This document shows positions 7,323 to 15,183 of a DNA stretch of 37,748 bases, piece after piece (within the stretch, counting starts at the first letter, position 1; each line of letters begins with the position of its first letter). The notes below the pieces were generated by a model that made no database searches, was not told the DNA's origin, and saw only the letters and a list, made by a program, of their open reading frames with translations. The stretch lies in the NCBI GenBank assembly GCA_964389305.1, contig CAYMEK010000043.1, positions 1 to 37,748 of the forward strand, in the 5' to 3' direction. The position numbers and the translations under genes are program-made. The stretch comes from CAYMEK01 sp964389305 (GTDB lineage: Bacteria > Spirochaetota > Spirochaetia > SZUA-6 > DRHE01).

Positions 7323-8609
7323 ATGGCAAAGCAAGGATACAACCCTTTTCAAATGGCCCAGGCCCAGTTCGACCGGGTGGCCGATATCCTCGGGCTGGAG
7401 GAGCCGGTGCGCGAGCTGCTGCGCAACCCCATGCGCGAGTATCACGTGGCCATACCGGTGCGCATGGACGGGGGCGGCGTACAGCTGTTCCGGGGATTCA
7501 GGGTCCAGCACAACGACGCCCGCGGCCCGGCAAAAGGCGGCATCCGCTTCCACCCCCTGGAGACCGCCGACGGGGTACGGGCCCTGGCCATGTGGATGAC
7601 CTGGAAGTGCTCGGTGGTGGACATCCCTCTGGGCGGCGGCAAAGGGGGGGTGGTCTGCGATCCCCACCATCTCAGCCTCAGAGAGCAGGAGCAGCTCTGC
7701 CGGGGCTGGGTGCGCCAGCTCGCCAGGGATCTGGGGCCTTTCCGGGACGTGCCCGCCCCGGACGTGATGACCGGAGCCCAGCATATGCTCTGGATGCTCG
7801 ACGAATACGAGACCCTGACCGGGGGCAAGTATCCCGGGTTCATTACGGGAAAGCCGGTGGGTATGGGCGGATCCCTGGGCAGGACCGAAGCCACCGGGTA
7901 TGGAGTAATCTTTACGGTCCGGGAGGCGCTGCGAGAGCTGGGTATCAAGATGGAGAATACCACCGCCAGCGTTCAGGGGTTCGGGAACGTGGCCCAGCAT
8001 GCAATCAGGCTCTTCCAACAGCTCGGCGGCAGGACGCTCTGCGTGTCCTGCTGGGACCAGAGCGACCAGGTTTCCTACGCCTACCGGCGTTCGGGCGGCG
8101 TGGATCTGGATGAGCTACTGGGGATCACCGATCGCTTCGGGGGCATCGAAGCGAAGAAGGCCCGGGAGCTGGGCTACGAGCAGCTACCCGGGGAGCAGTG
8201 GCTCGAGCAGGATGTGGATATCCTGATCCCGGCCGCCCTGGAGAACCAGATCAACAGGGACAATGTCGGAAGCATCTCCGGGCAGGTAAAGCTGATCGCC
8301 GAGGGCGCCAACGGCCCCTCCACGCCTGAAGCGGACGAGGCGTTCGAGGCTCGGGGGATTTTCGTCATCCCGGATTTCCTGGCCAACGCCGGGGGGGTCA
8401 CCTGCAGCTACTTCGAGCAGGTGCAATCCAACATGAACTACTTCTGGGAGAAGGAGGAAGTGCTGGGCAAGCTGGATGTAAAGATGACCAATGCCTATCT
8501 CGATGTCTCGGAGATGGCCCGCGGCAAGGGGTTGTTCATGCGGGATGCGGCCTATGTGATCGCCATCAATCGCGTGGCCCAGGCCTGCCGGGACAGGGGC
8601 TGGGTATAG
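7323..8609 (+). CDS. gdhA: Glutamate dehydrogenase (Glu/Leu/Phe/Val dehydrogenase family)
   Basis: A 428-residue NAD(P)-dependent glutamate dehydrogenase that interconverts glutamate with 2-oxoglutarate and ammonia. K71 in GPAKGGIRFHP binds the substrate side chain; K107 in GGGKGG is the catalytic lysine and D147 in PAPDVMT the catalytic aspartate. The 40-residue spacing of these two equals that of K125 and D165 in the Clostridium symbiosum enzyme, and K95 in WKCSVVDIP matches its K113. A Rossmann motif VQGFGNVAQ follows. ATG 7323 has AGGGG six bases upstream; a TTG at 7296 is in frame but lies in the inverted repeat. Placed divergent from a peptide importer, it probably deaminates glutamate from imported peptides. 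A leucine or phenylalanine dehydrogenase is much less likely at this length and motif set. Confidence 0.93.
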   Translation: MAKQGYNPFQMAQAQFDRVADILGLEEPVRELLRNPMREYHVAIPVRMDGGGVQLFRGFRVQHNDARGPAKGGIRFHPLETADGVRALAMWMTWKCSVVDIPLGGGKGGVVCDPHHLSLREQEQLCRGWVRQLARDLGPFRDVPAPDVMTGAQHMLWMLDEYETLTGGKYPGFITGKPVGMGGSLGRTEATGYGVIFTVREALRELGIKMENTTASVQGFGNVAQHAIRLFQQLGGRTLCVSCWDQSDQVSYAYRRSGGVDLDELLGITDRFGGIEAKKARELGYEQLPGEQWLEQDVDILIPAALENQINRDNVGSISGQVKLIAEGANGPSTPEADEAFEARGIFVIPDFLANAGGVTCSYFEQVQSNMNYFWEKEEVLGKLDVKMTNAYLDVSEMARGKGLFMRDAAYVIAINRVAQACRDRGWV

Positions 8610-8720
8610 GGGACTTTCATAACGGTCTCAAGCTGCTTATATTATTAGAATGGCAGGGCGAGAATCCCGGTTTTGGATAAAGATACTGAGGATCCTCTCA
8701 AGCCTGGACCAAGCTTACGG

Positions 8721-10460
8721 ATGAACAGGGCCGGTACCAGAGGCGTACGCTTCGAGCGGAGAGGACAGTCCCCGGAGCAGACTTTTACCTACATCGGTGC
8801 GGGAGAACCGGGAGGCAAGGCGGAAGGACTGGTCCGCATTAAGGACACCCTGGAATCCCACTTTCCGGAAGGGCGCTTTGCCGAGATTCGAATAACCATC
8901 CCGCGGATGACCGTACTGCTCACCGGCGTCTTCGAGGAGTTCTTGACCCATAACCGGTTGGAGGTCGAAGCCCTTCAGGAGCTGGATGACGAGCATATCG
9001 CCCGCCGTTTTCAGAAAGCGGAGCTTCCCGCCCATATTGTCGGAGACCTGTTCAGGCTGATTTCCTCGGCCCATGAGCCCCTGGCTGTTCGTTCCTCCAG
9101 TCTGCTGGAGGACAGCCTTGATCGGCCCCTGGCCGGGGTCTACGCAACCAAGATGATCCCCAACAACCAGCCCGAGGCGGAGACCCGCTTCCGCAAGCTG
9201 GTGGAAGCGATCAAGTTCGTATATGCCTCGACCTATTTTAGGAGCGCCCGGGACTACTTCCGGGCGGTCGGCCGGGACATCCGGGAAGAGCGAATGGGGG
9301 TCATCATCCAGGAAGTGGTCGGGTATCGCTTCGGGGAGCGTTATTACCCGACGGTCTCCGGCGTGGCTCGTTCGTACAATTTCTATCCCTCCGGAGGCTC
9401 GCGTCCGGAGGAAGGTTTCATCAGCCTGGCCCTCGGCCTGGGAAAGATCATCGTTGACGGCGGTGCGGTCTGGTGCTACTCACCCGCCCGTCCCCAGGCT
9501 CCTCCTCCCTACAGCTCTGTGCGGGAGATACTGAAGAACAGCCAGACCGGCTTTTGGGCGGTCAGTATGGCGGTCCCGGGAGAATACGATCCGAGCCGGG
9601 AGACTGAATATCTGGCCAAGGTCGGCCTTCAGACAGCGGGAGAAGACGGCACCCTGGGCTACGTGTGCTCGACCTACGACTCCGCTTCGGATCGCCTGGT
9701 GATGGGAAGAAGCGGGCCGGGCGCCCCATTGCTGGACTTCTCGCCTATCCTGAAAGGCAAAACGGTCCCCTTGAACGATTTGATCGTTCGGTTGCTGCGG
9801 GTCTCCGAAGAGCTGCTGAAAACGGCGGTGGAGATCGAGTTCGCCCTGGCCTTGGATCCACTGCGCAGTCGGGAGTCCCGGTTCGGGTTTCTCCAGGTGC
9901 GGCCGATGGTCTGTGGAGCTCAAGGGGTCGAGGTGAACCTGCAGCGGATGGAATCCCGGCCGGCCGTAGTTCTGTCCAGGTCAGTACTGGGCAACGGAGT
10001 GCTGGAAGGCCTGAGAGACGTGGTGTATGTGAAGCCGGAGAGCTTCGAGGCCGCTGCCACGGCTCGGATCGCCCGGGAGGTACAGGCGGTCAACGAGAGC
10101 CTGCTCCGGCAGCACAGAGCATACATCCTGATCGGTTTCGGCCGCTGGGGCAGCACGGATCCCTGGCTGGGAATTCCCGTTGAATGGAGCCAGATCTCCG
10201 CTGCCCGCGTGATCGTGGAGACCGGTCTGGCGCAGATGAGCCCGGAGCCCAGCCAGGGTTCGCATTTTTTCCACAACCTCACCGGCCTGGGGATCATCTA
10301 TTTCTACGTAAGGGAATCGGGGGAGGAGCGAATCGACTGGGCCTGGCTTTTCCGCCAGCCGGTCAAGGCCGAAAGCAGATACGTACGGCACGTGGTTACC
10401 CGGGCCGGTCTCGAGGTGCTGGCCAACGGGCGCAAGGGTGAGGGAGTGATTATCCGATGA
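8721..10460 (+). CDS. PEP/pyruvate-binding (PPDK N-terminal ATP-grasp) domain protein, function unknown
   Basis: About 579 residues from ATG 8721; a TTG at 8673 would add 16. Neither has a clear ribosome-binding site, so the start is uncertain. The protein carries the ATP-binding half of PEP synthase and pyruvate phosphate dikinase: GGK (K33), VRSSSLLED (R124) and a closing EIEFAL...FLQVRPM. It lacks the swivelling phosphohistidine domain and the PEP/pyruvate barrel, so it cannot be a normal PEP synthase. The C-terminal 150 residues hold a conserved block, FGRWGSTDPWLGIPVEW then SQGSHFFHNL, that I recognise from uncharacterised proteins of this type, especially in Bacteroidota. Its stop overlaps the next gene's start by four bases. 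A weak TATATT at 8638-8643 may be its -10 box. Role inferred only: ATP-dependent phosphotransfer or nucleotide sensing. Confidence 0.8.
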   Translation: MNRAGTRGVRFERRGQSPEQTFTYIGAGEPGGKAEGLVRIKDTLESHFPEGRFAEIRITIPRMTVLLTGVFEEFLTHNRLEVEALQELDDEHIARRFQKAELPAHIVGDLFRLISSAHEPLAVRSSSLLEDSLDRPLAGVYATKMIPNNQPEAETRFRKLVEAIKFVYASTYFRSARDYFRAVGRDIREERMGVIIQEVVGYRFGERYYPTVSGVARSYNFYPSGGSRPEEGFISLALGLGKIIVDGGAVWCYSPARPQAPPPYSSVREILKNSQTGFWAVSMAVPGEYDPSRETEYLAKVGLQTAGEDGTLGYVCSTYDSASDRLVMGRSGPGAPLLDFSPILKGKTVPLNDLIVRLLRVSEELLKTAVEIEFALALDPLRSRESRFGFLQVRPMVCGAQGVEVNLQRMESRPAVVLSRSVLGNGVLEGLRDVVYVKPESFEAAATARIAREVQAVNESLLRQHRAYILIGFGRWGSTDPWLGIPVEWSQISAARVIVETGLAQMSPEPSQGSHFFHNLTGLGIIYFYVRESGEERIDWAWLFRQPVKAESRYVRHVVTRAGLEVLANGRKGEGVIIR

Positions 10461-13400
10461 GCGAGGAGAAAAACCGCGGGGATACGAGTCTGGAGAGTAT
10501 CATAGAAGATCTGAGCGAGCGCGCCAAGGAGCTGAACTGCTTGTACCAGATCGAGGAGATCTTGCGTGACGCCGAGTCCGAGGTGGACCAGGTCGTTTCC
10601 AGGATGATCGCGGTGATGCCCTCGGGTTGGCAGTACAGCCAGCTATGCAGAGTCCGGGTGGTGGTCGACGGCAGGGAGGCTGCTTCGCCGGGGTTCGTGG
10701 AAACATCGTGGTCCCAGGAAGCGGCGGTAACGGTGGACGAGCAGCAGATCGGCTGGATTGAGGTGGTCTATCTGGAAGAGGTGGGTGGAGGCGGGCGAAG
10801 TGCCTTCCTGGCAGAGGAGCAGAAGCTTCTCAACACCATCGCGGAGAGGTTCGGACACTACCTGTTGCAGAAGCGCCTGATGAGGTCGGTGGAGGACTTC
10901 CGCAGAGCCAGGGAGCAGCTCGATAGCGCTTCCAAGAAGCAGTGGGAGGTCGTGGTCGAGCTGCTGGAGAAAACGGATAAGAAACTGTTCGCCACTATCA
11001 GCCGCAAGATGCTGAACCACCTTTGCTGGATCGGCATCGAGGAAGCCCGTCTGCTGCTCAATAGGGTGGGCGTGCAGGGCGGCTCGGAACCGGCGCCCGA
11101 GAGCGAGGATGCCAACCGGCCCAGCTTGAAAACCGAGCTGGACTACTCCGGCGAGCTGAGCCTGAGGATATTCAGCATCGCTCGCAGCAATCTGAGCGAT
11201 GAAGAGATCCTGGTGAATATCCAGAAGTGGATCAAGGAGAACCGGGTCGGTTTTCTGGTCAAGGCCCTGGAGAATCTGGACACCTCCCTGGGGGAAATAT
11301 ATGACGCCATCTCCCGCTATCATCATCTGGAAGAAGGAGACGTGAAGATCTCGCCGTATACCCGCAAGAACATCAGCGTCTTGCTGATCAACCGGCTTTT
11401 CACCGAGCAGCTCGATTTCATCGATATCGCCAAAGACTACGTAGACCTGAACGATTTTTATCAGATCCTGCGCCGCACCATTTTCCCCCAGAACAGCCAC
11501 GGCAGACTGGGAGGCAAGAGCGCGGGGCTGTTTTTCGCCTACCAGATTGTGAAGCGCTACGCCGCCGAGAAACCGGGCCTGCAGCGGGTCCGGGTGCCCA
11601 AGACCTGGTACATGACCTCCGACGTGCTGCAGAACTTCTTGAGCTACAACGACTTGGAGGAGATCCTGGAGCAGAAGTACAAGAGCGTGGAGCAGATCCG
11701 GGAGGAATATCCCAACATCGTGCAGATATTCAAGAACTCTTTCTTCCCGCCGGAAATCGTGAACTGGCTCTCCGCCTGCCTGGACGACCTGGGCGATGCG
11801 CCGATTATCGTGCGCAGCTCCAGCCTCCTGGAAGACCGGATGGGCAGCGCCTTCTCCGGGAAGTACAAGAGCCTGTTCCTGGCCAACCAGGGCAACAAGC
11901 GCACGCGCTTGAGTGCTCTGATGGATGCCATCGCCGAAATATACGCCTCGGTGTTCTCTCCCGATCCGATCGAATACCGCAGAGAAAAGGGGCTGACCGA
12001 CTTCCACGAGGAGATGGGGATTATGATCGAGGAAGTGGTCGGTACCAGGGTGGGCAGGTACTATCTGCCTGAGCTGGCCGGGGTCGCGTTCAGCAACAAT
12101 GAGTTCCGCTGGTCTCCCCGGATCCGCCGGGAGGACGGCCTGATCCGCATCGTCCCCGGGCTGGGTACCCGGGCTGTGGACCGGCTCAGCGACGACTATC
12201 CCAAGCTCGTTGCTCCGGGCCAGCCCGGATTGAGCGTGAATGCTACCGTAGAAGAGATCCTGTACTACTCGCCCCGCCAGGTGGACGTGATCGACCTGGA
12301 GGCCAACCGCTTCGACACCGTGGAGCTGAAGGAGCTGCTGCGGGAGTTCGGTGACAGCTATCCCAACATCGAGAATATCGTTTCGGTATATCAGGATGGG
12401 ATGCTGCAGAGTAAGAGCCGGCTTGCCCTGGATATGAAGCGCGACGAGCTGGTGGCCACCTTCGACGGGATTATTTCCCGCAGCGGCTTTGTGCGCAGCC
12501 TGAAGGAAATACTGGACATACTCAAGGAGAAGCTGGGCAAACCCGTGGACATCGAGTTTGCCGTCAGGGGGGCCACGATCTATCTGCTCCAGTGCCGGAC
12601 CCAGAGCGCTTTTTCCGGGGACCGGCCCTCCCCGATTCCTAAGGATGTTCCGCCGGAGAAAGTGCTGTTCAGCGCCGCTAAATACGTATCCAACGGCTGG
12701 GTCCCCGACGTCACCCACATCGTCTACGTGGTCGCCGAGCGCTACGGAGAGCTGGAGTCGGCGGAGCAGTTGAGACGGGTGGGACGGGCCATCGGGCAGA
12801 TCAATTCCCTGCTGCCCAAACGCCAGTTTCTGCTCATGGGCCCGGGCCGGTGGGGAAGCAGGGGAGACATCAAGCTGGGGGTGCCGGTCAGCTACTCGGA
12901 GATCAACAACAGCGCCGTGCTCATCGAGATCGCCCGCCGCAAGGGCCACTATGTCCCCGATCTATCCTTCGGAACCCATTTCTTCCAGGACTTGGTGGAA
13001 GCCTCGATTCGCTACCTACCCCTGTACCCGGACGAGCCGGAAAATATCTTCAACGAGGGATTTTTGCAGGGCTCCAGGAACATTCTTCCGGATCTACTGC
13101 CGGACTACCGGGACTTAGAGGAGGTCATCCGAGTTATCGATGTACCCAAAGAAACCGGAGGAGAGGTGGTGCGGGTGGTCATGAATGCCGAGGTGGACCA
13201 GGCGCTGGCCTACCTCAGCGAGCCCGGAAAGGAGCATGCCGGCGAGCAGCCTTCCGCCAAACCGCCGGCCGCACCGCCCAGCGATCACTGGCGGTGGAGA
13301 ATGCGAACCGCCGAGCTGATTGCCCGCCAGCTCGACCCGCAGCGCTTCGGGGTCCAGGCCCTGTACGTGATCGGAAGCACCAAGAACGCCACCGCCGGCC

Positions 13401-13648
13401 CGGCCAGCGACATCGATCTTTTGGTCCATTTTAGGGGCAGCGAGCGGCAAAGGAGGGAGCTGTCGGCCTGGTTCGAAGGCTGGAGCCTGAGCCTGGCGGA
13501 AATGAACTATATGCGCACCGGGATTCGAAACGAACAACTTCTCGATGTCCATATTGTCACCGACGAGGACATCAGCCGCAGGACCAGCTACGCCGTGAAG
13601 ATCGGAGCGGTGACCGACCCGGCGCGGGCCCTGCCGCTGGGCCGATGA
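10457..13648 (+). CDS. Fused protein: N-terminal sensor-like region, PPDK-type ATP-binding domain, C-terminal nucleotidyltransferase
   Basis: A 1063-residue cytoplasmic protein. Residues about 1-160 begin with a coiled segment (ELNCLYQIEEILRD) and look GAF-like; 160-340 are helical and unassigned. Residues about 350-715 are a PPDK/PEP-synthase ATP-binding domain with LGGKSAG (K354), VRSSSLLED from V452, and a closing DIEFAV...LLQCRTQ. Residues about 730-930 share GPGRWGS and FGTHFFQDL with the upstream protein. Residues about 945-1063 form a DNA-polymerase-beta-type nucleotidyltransferase: G973-S974, exactly ten residues, then D985-x-D987, with a third aspartate D1030 in LLDVHIV. No phosphohistidine or PEP domain is present. 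It overlaps both neighbours by ATGA, so three proteins are made in coupled fashion. Function unknown; ATP-fed nucleotidylation or phosphorylation of a partner is an inference. Confidence 0.82.
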   Translation: MSEEKNRGDTSLESIIEDLSERAKELNCLYQIEEILRDAESEVDQVVSRMIAVMPSGWQYSQLCRVRVVVDGREAASPGFVETSWSQEAAVTVDEQQIGWIEVVYLEEVGGGGRSAFLAEEQKLLNTIAERFGHYLLQKRLMRSVEDFRRAREQLDSASKKQWEVVVELLEKTDKKLFATISRKMLNHLCWIGIEEARLLLNRVGVQGGSEPAPESEDANRPSLKTELDYSGELSLRIFSIARSNLSDEEILVNIQKWIKENRVGFLVKALENLDTSLGEIYDAISRYHHLEEGDVKISPYTRKNISVLLINRLFTEQLDFIDIAKDYVDLNDFYQILRRTIFPQNSHGRLGGKSAGLFFAYQIVKRYAAEKPGLQRVRVPKTWYMTSDVLQNFLSYNDLEEILEQKYKSVEQIREEYPNIVQIFKNSFFPPEIVNWLSACLDDLGDAPIIVRSSSLLEDRMGSAFSGKYKSLFLANQGNKRTRLSALMDAIAEIYASVFSPDPIEYRREKGLTDFHEEMGIMIEEVVGTRVGRYYLPELAGVAFSNNEFRWSPRIRREDGLIRIVPGLGTRAVDRLSDDYPKLVAPGQPGLSVNATVEEILYYSPRQVDVIDLEANRFDTVELKELLREFGDSYPNIENIVSVYQDGMLQSKSRLALDMKRDELVATFDGIISRSGFVRSLKEILDILKEKLGKPVDIEFAVRGATIYLLQCRTQSAFSGDRPSPIPKDVPPEKVLFSAAKYVSNGWVPDVTHIVYVVAERYGELESAEQLRRVGRAIGQINSLLPKRQFLLMGPGRWGSRGDIKLGVPVSYSEINNSAVLIEIARRKGHYVPDLSFGTHFFQDLVEASIRYLPLYPDEPENIFNEGFLQGSRNILPDLLPDYRDLEEVIRVIDVPKETGGEVVRVVMNAEVDQALAYLSEPGKEHAGEQPSAKPPAAPPSDHWRWRMRTAELIARQLDPQRFGVQALYVIGSTKNATAGPASDIDLLVHFRGSERQRRELSAWFEGWSLSLAEMNYMRTGIRNEQLLDVHIVTDEDISRRTSYAVKIGAVTDPARALPLGR

Positions 13649-14610
13649 GCCGCTGCCTGTTCGTTTCCGATCTGCACGGCTCGCGGTTGCGCTACGAGAA
13701 GCTGTTCGACCGCATCGCCTCGAGGAAACCGGAGATCGTTTTTCTCGGCGGCGATCTGCTGCCTTTCGAAGGGTTGTTTCCCGTGCGGGCGGAGGCGGGG
13801 GGCGGCCGGCAGGCCGGCGGAGAAGCGGCGGGCGCGAAGACACCCGGCGGTGATACGGCGAGCGCCGGGGTGCAGGCGGGGTACAAACCAGGCGGAAAGA
13901 GGCTCGAAGGCTTCCTTTCCGGGCTCCTGCTGCCGCGCCTGCAGGAGCTGAAAGTCACGCTTGGAAGCGATTATCCGCTGATCCTGGCGATCCTCGGCAA
14001 CGACGACCCTCGAAGGGAGGAGGGTCTCGTGAAGGCGGGGCAGAAGGCGGGACTGTGGCGATATCTGCACAACACCAGGATCGACTACCGGGAGTTCCGG
14101 CTCTACGGTTATTCCTACGTACCTCCGACTCCTTTCCTGCTGAAAGACTGGGAGCGCTACGACGTTTCCAGGTATACCGACGTGGGCGCTGTGGCGCCTT
14201 CCGAAGGCCGGCGCAGTATGCCGGTGCCGGCAGGTGAGAGCGAGGGACGAACCATTCAACAAGATCTGCTGCTGCTCAGTGACGGGGATGATCTAAGGCG
14301 GGCCGTTTTTCTGTTTCATGCTCCCCCGTACGGCAGCAAGCTGGACCGGGCAGGATTGGACGCCACGGTGATCGACGGGGCGCCGGTGGATGTGCACGTA
14401 GGCAGCATCGCCGTGCGCAGATTTATCGAGCAGAGGGAGCCGTACCTGACTCTCCACGGGCATGTTCACGAGTCTGCCCGCCTGACCGGAGCCTGGCGGG
14501 AACGGATCGCGAATACGTTATGTTTTTCCGCCGCCCACGACGGCCCCGAGCTTGCCGTGGTGGAGTTCGTTTTGGAAGAACCGGAAGCTGCGACCCGCAC
14601 GCTGATTTGA
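13645..14610 (+). CDS. Calcineurin-like metallophosphoesterase
   Basis: A 321-residue protein with all the metal-site motifs of the family in order: D9-L-H11, G36-D37 in GGDLLP, G-N119-D120 in LGNDDP, H225 in FHAPP and H271-G-H273-V-H275. Enzymes of this class cleave phosphomono- or diesters, including nucleotides. Between the second and third motifs (about residues 52-92) is a Gly/Ala-rich low-complexity insert unlike the rest, probably a surface loop. The ATG overlaps the upstream TGA, so it is the third gene of the coupled cassette and may undo the modification made by the nucleotidyltransferase fusion. That partnership is inferred from the gene order alone. Confidence 0.88.
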   Translation: MSRCLFVSDLHGSRLRYEKLFDRIASRKPEIVFLGGDLLPFEGLFPVRAEAGGGRQAGGEAAGAKTPGGDTASAGVQAGYKPGGKRLEGFLSGLLLPRLQELKVTLGSDYPLILAILGNDDPRREEGLVKAGQKAGLWRYLHNTRIDYREFRLYGYSYVPPTPFLLKDWERYDVSRYTDVGAVAPSEGRRSMPVPAGESEGRTIQQDLLLLSDGDDLRRAVFLFHAPPYGSKLDRAGLDATVIDGAPVDVHVGSIAVRRFIEQREPYLTLHGHVHESARLTGAWRERIANTLCFSAAHDGPELAVVEFVLEEPEAATRTLI

Positions 14611-14619
14611 AAGGCATAG

Positions 14620-14688
14620 AGGCCTGATCGTCTCAGGCTTAGCGAACTCTGTGGAGTGAAAGTCCCTGAGATCGAGGCCCGTAGGGCC
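14620..14688. other. Compact structured intergenic element (three hairpins)
   Basis: Between two convergent genes, three small hairpins follow one another: AGGCCTGA/TCAGGCTT (14620-14627 with 14633-14640), ACTC/GAGT around 14648-14659, and GGCCC/GGGCC (14676-14680 with 14684-14688). None is followed by a T-run on either strand, so they are not classical terminators. The stretch with GGAGTGAAAGTCC is faintly reminiscent of group II intron domain I, but no intron boundary or reverse transcriptase is present. Confidence 0.3.
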
Positions 14689-14702
14689 GGAGCCCTGCAG
14701 GA

Positions 14703-14891
14703 TTAGACCTTGACCACCTTGCCACTGCGCAGGCAGCGGGTGCAGACCTTCAGGGTGGTGCGGGTTTTGCCCACCAGGGTGCGTACCTTATGCAGGTTGG
14801 GCTTCCACACCCGGCGGGTCTTGTTGTGGGCGTGGCTGACGTTGTTGCCCGTCACGGTTCCTTTTCCGCAGATGTCACATTTGCGCGCCAT
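14703..14891 (-). CDS. rpmB: 50S ribosomal protein L28
   Basis: A 62-residue basic protein beginning MARKCDICGKG and containing NVSHAHNKTRRVWKPNL, the L28 signature. The four zinc-ribbon cysteines C5, C8, C50 and C53 are all kept, so this is the zinc-binding form. The ATG at 14891 has a GAAGGA site eight bases upstream. It is monocistronic, with its own strong promoter about 100 bases upstream, as rpmB often is when not paired with rpmG. Confidence 0.97.
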   Translation of the reverse strand: MARKCDICGKGTVTGNNVSHAHNKTRRVWKPNLHKVRTLVGKTRTTLKVCTRCLRSGKVVKV

Positions 14892-14992
14892 TTTCGTTAT
14901 CCTTCTCGCCTGGTCTCGGCGGCTTTTTCTCGTCTATTCGCTGTTCGCACCCCTGGAACTTTTTGGCAAGCGCCGTCCGCAGGGAGAGTGAA

Positions 14993-15021
14993 AATATAGC
15001 AAAATCCGCTTAGCTTGTAAA
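14993..15021 (-). promoter_or_regulatory. Sigma-70-like promoter of rpmB
   Basis: On the minus strand TTTACA (15021-15016) and TATATT (14998-14993) are separated by exactly 17 bases. The transcript would have a leader of about 95 bases, long enough for regulation but without a recognisable riboswitch. Confidence 0.65.
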
Positions 15022-15183
15022 GTACTGCAGCGCTATTAATCCCTTCCTCATGATTCGTTTCTTGTTGGAACTGACACAACATATCCCACCGCAGGGGATG
15101 GGGTGGATGGATAAATACTCTCTTTTTTATTGATTTTTTGCTAAACTCTCACTAGACGTGACAGCAAATATAGGCTGAATCTT

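Noticed and set aside
10643..12949. Minus-strand open frame of 768 codons opposite the PPDK-nucleotidyltransferase fusion
   Set aside because: The plus-strand frame holds coherent domains and coupled starts and stops; the antisense frame has none.
8721..13648. Functional PEP synthase or pyruvate phosphate dikinase
   Set aside because: Neither protein has the phosphohistidine domain or the PEP/pyruvate-binding barrel needed for that reaction.
14641..14702. Group II intron fragment
   Set aside because: Only a short resemblance (GGAGTGAAAGTCC) is seen; there is no 5' GUGYG boundary, domain V or reverse transcriptase.
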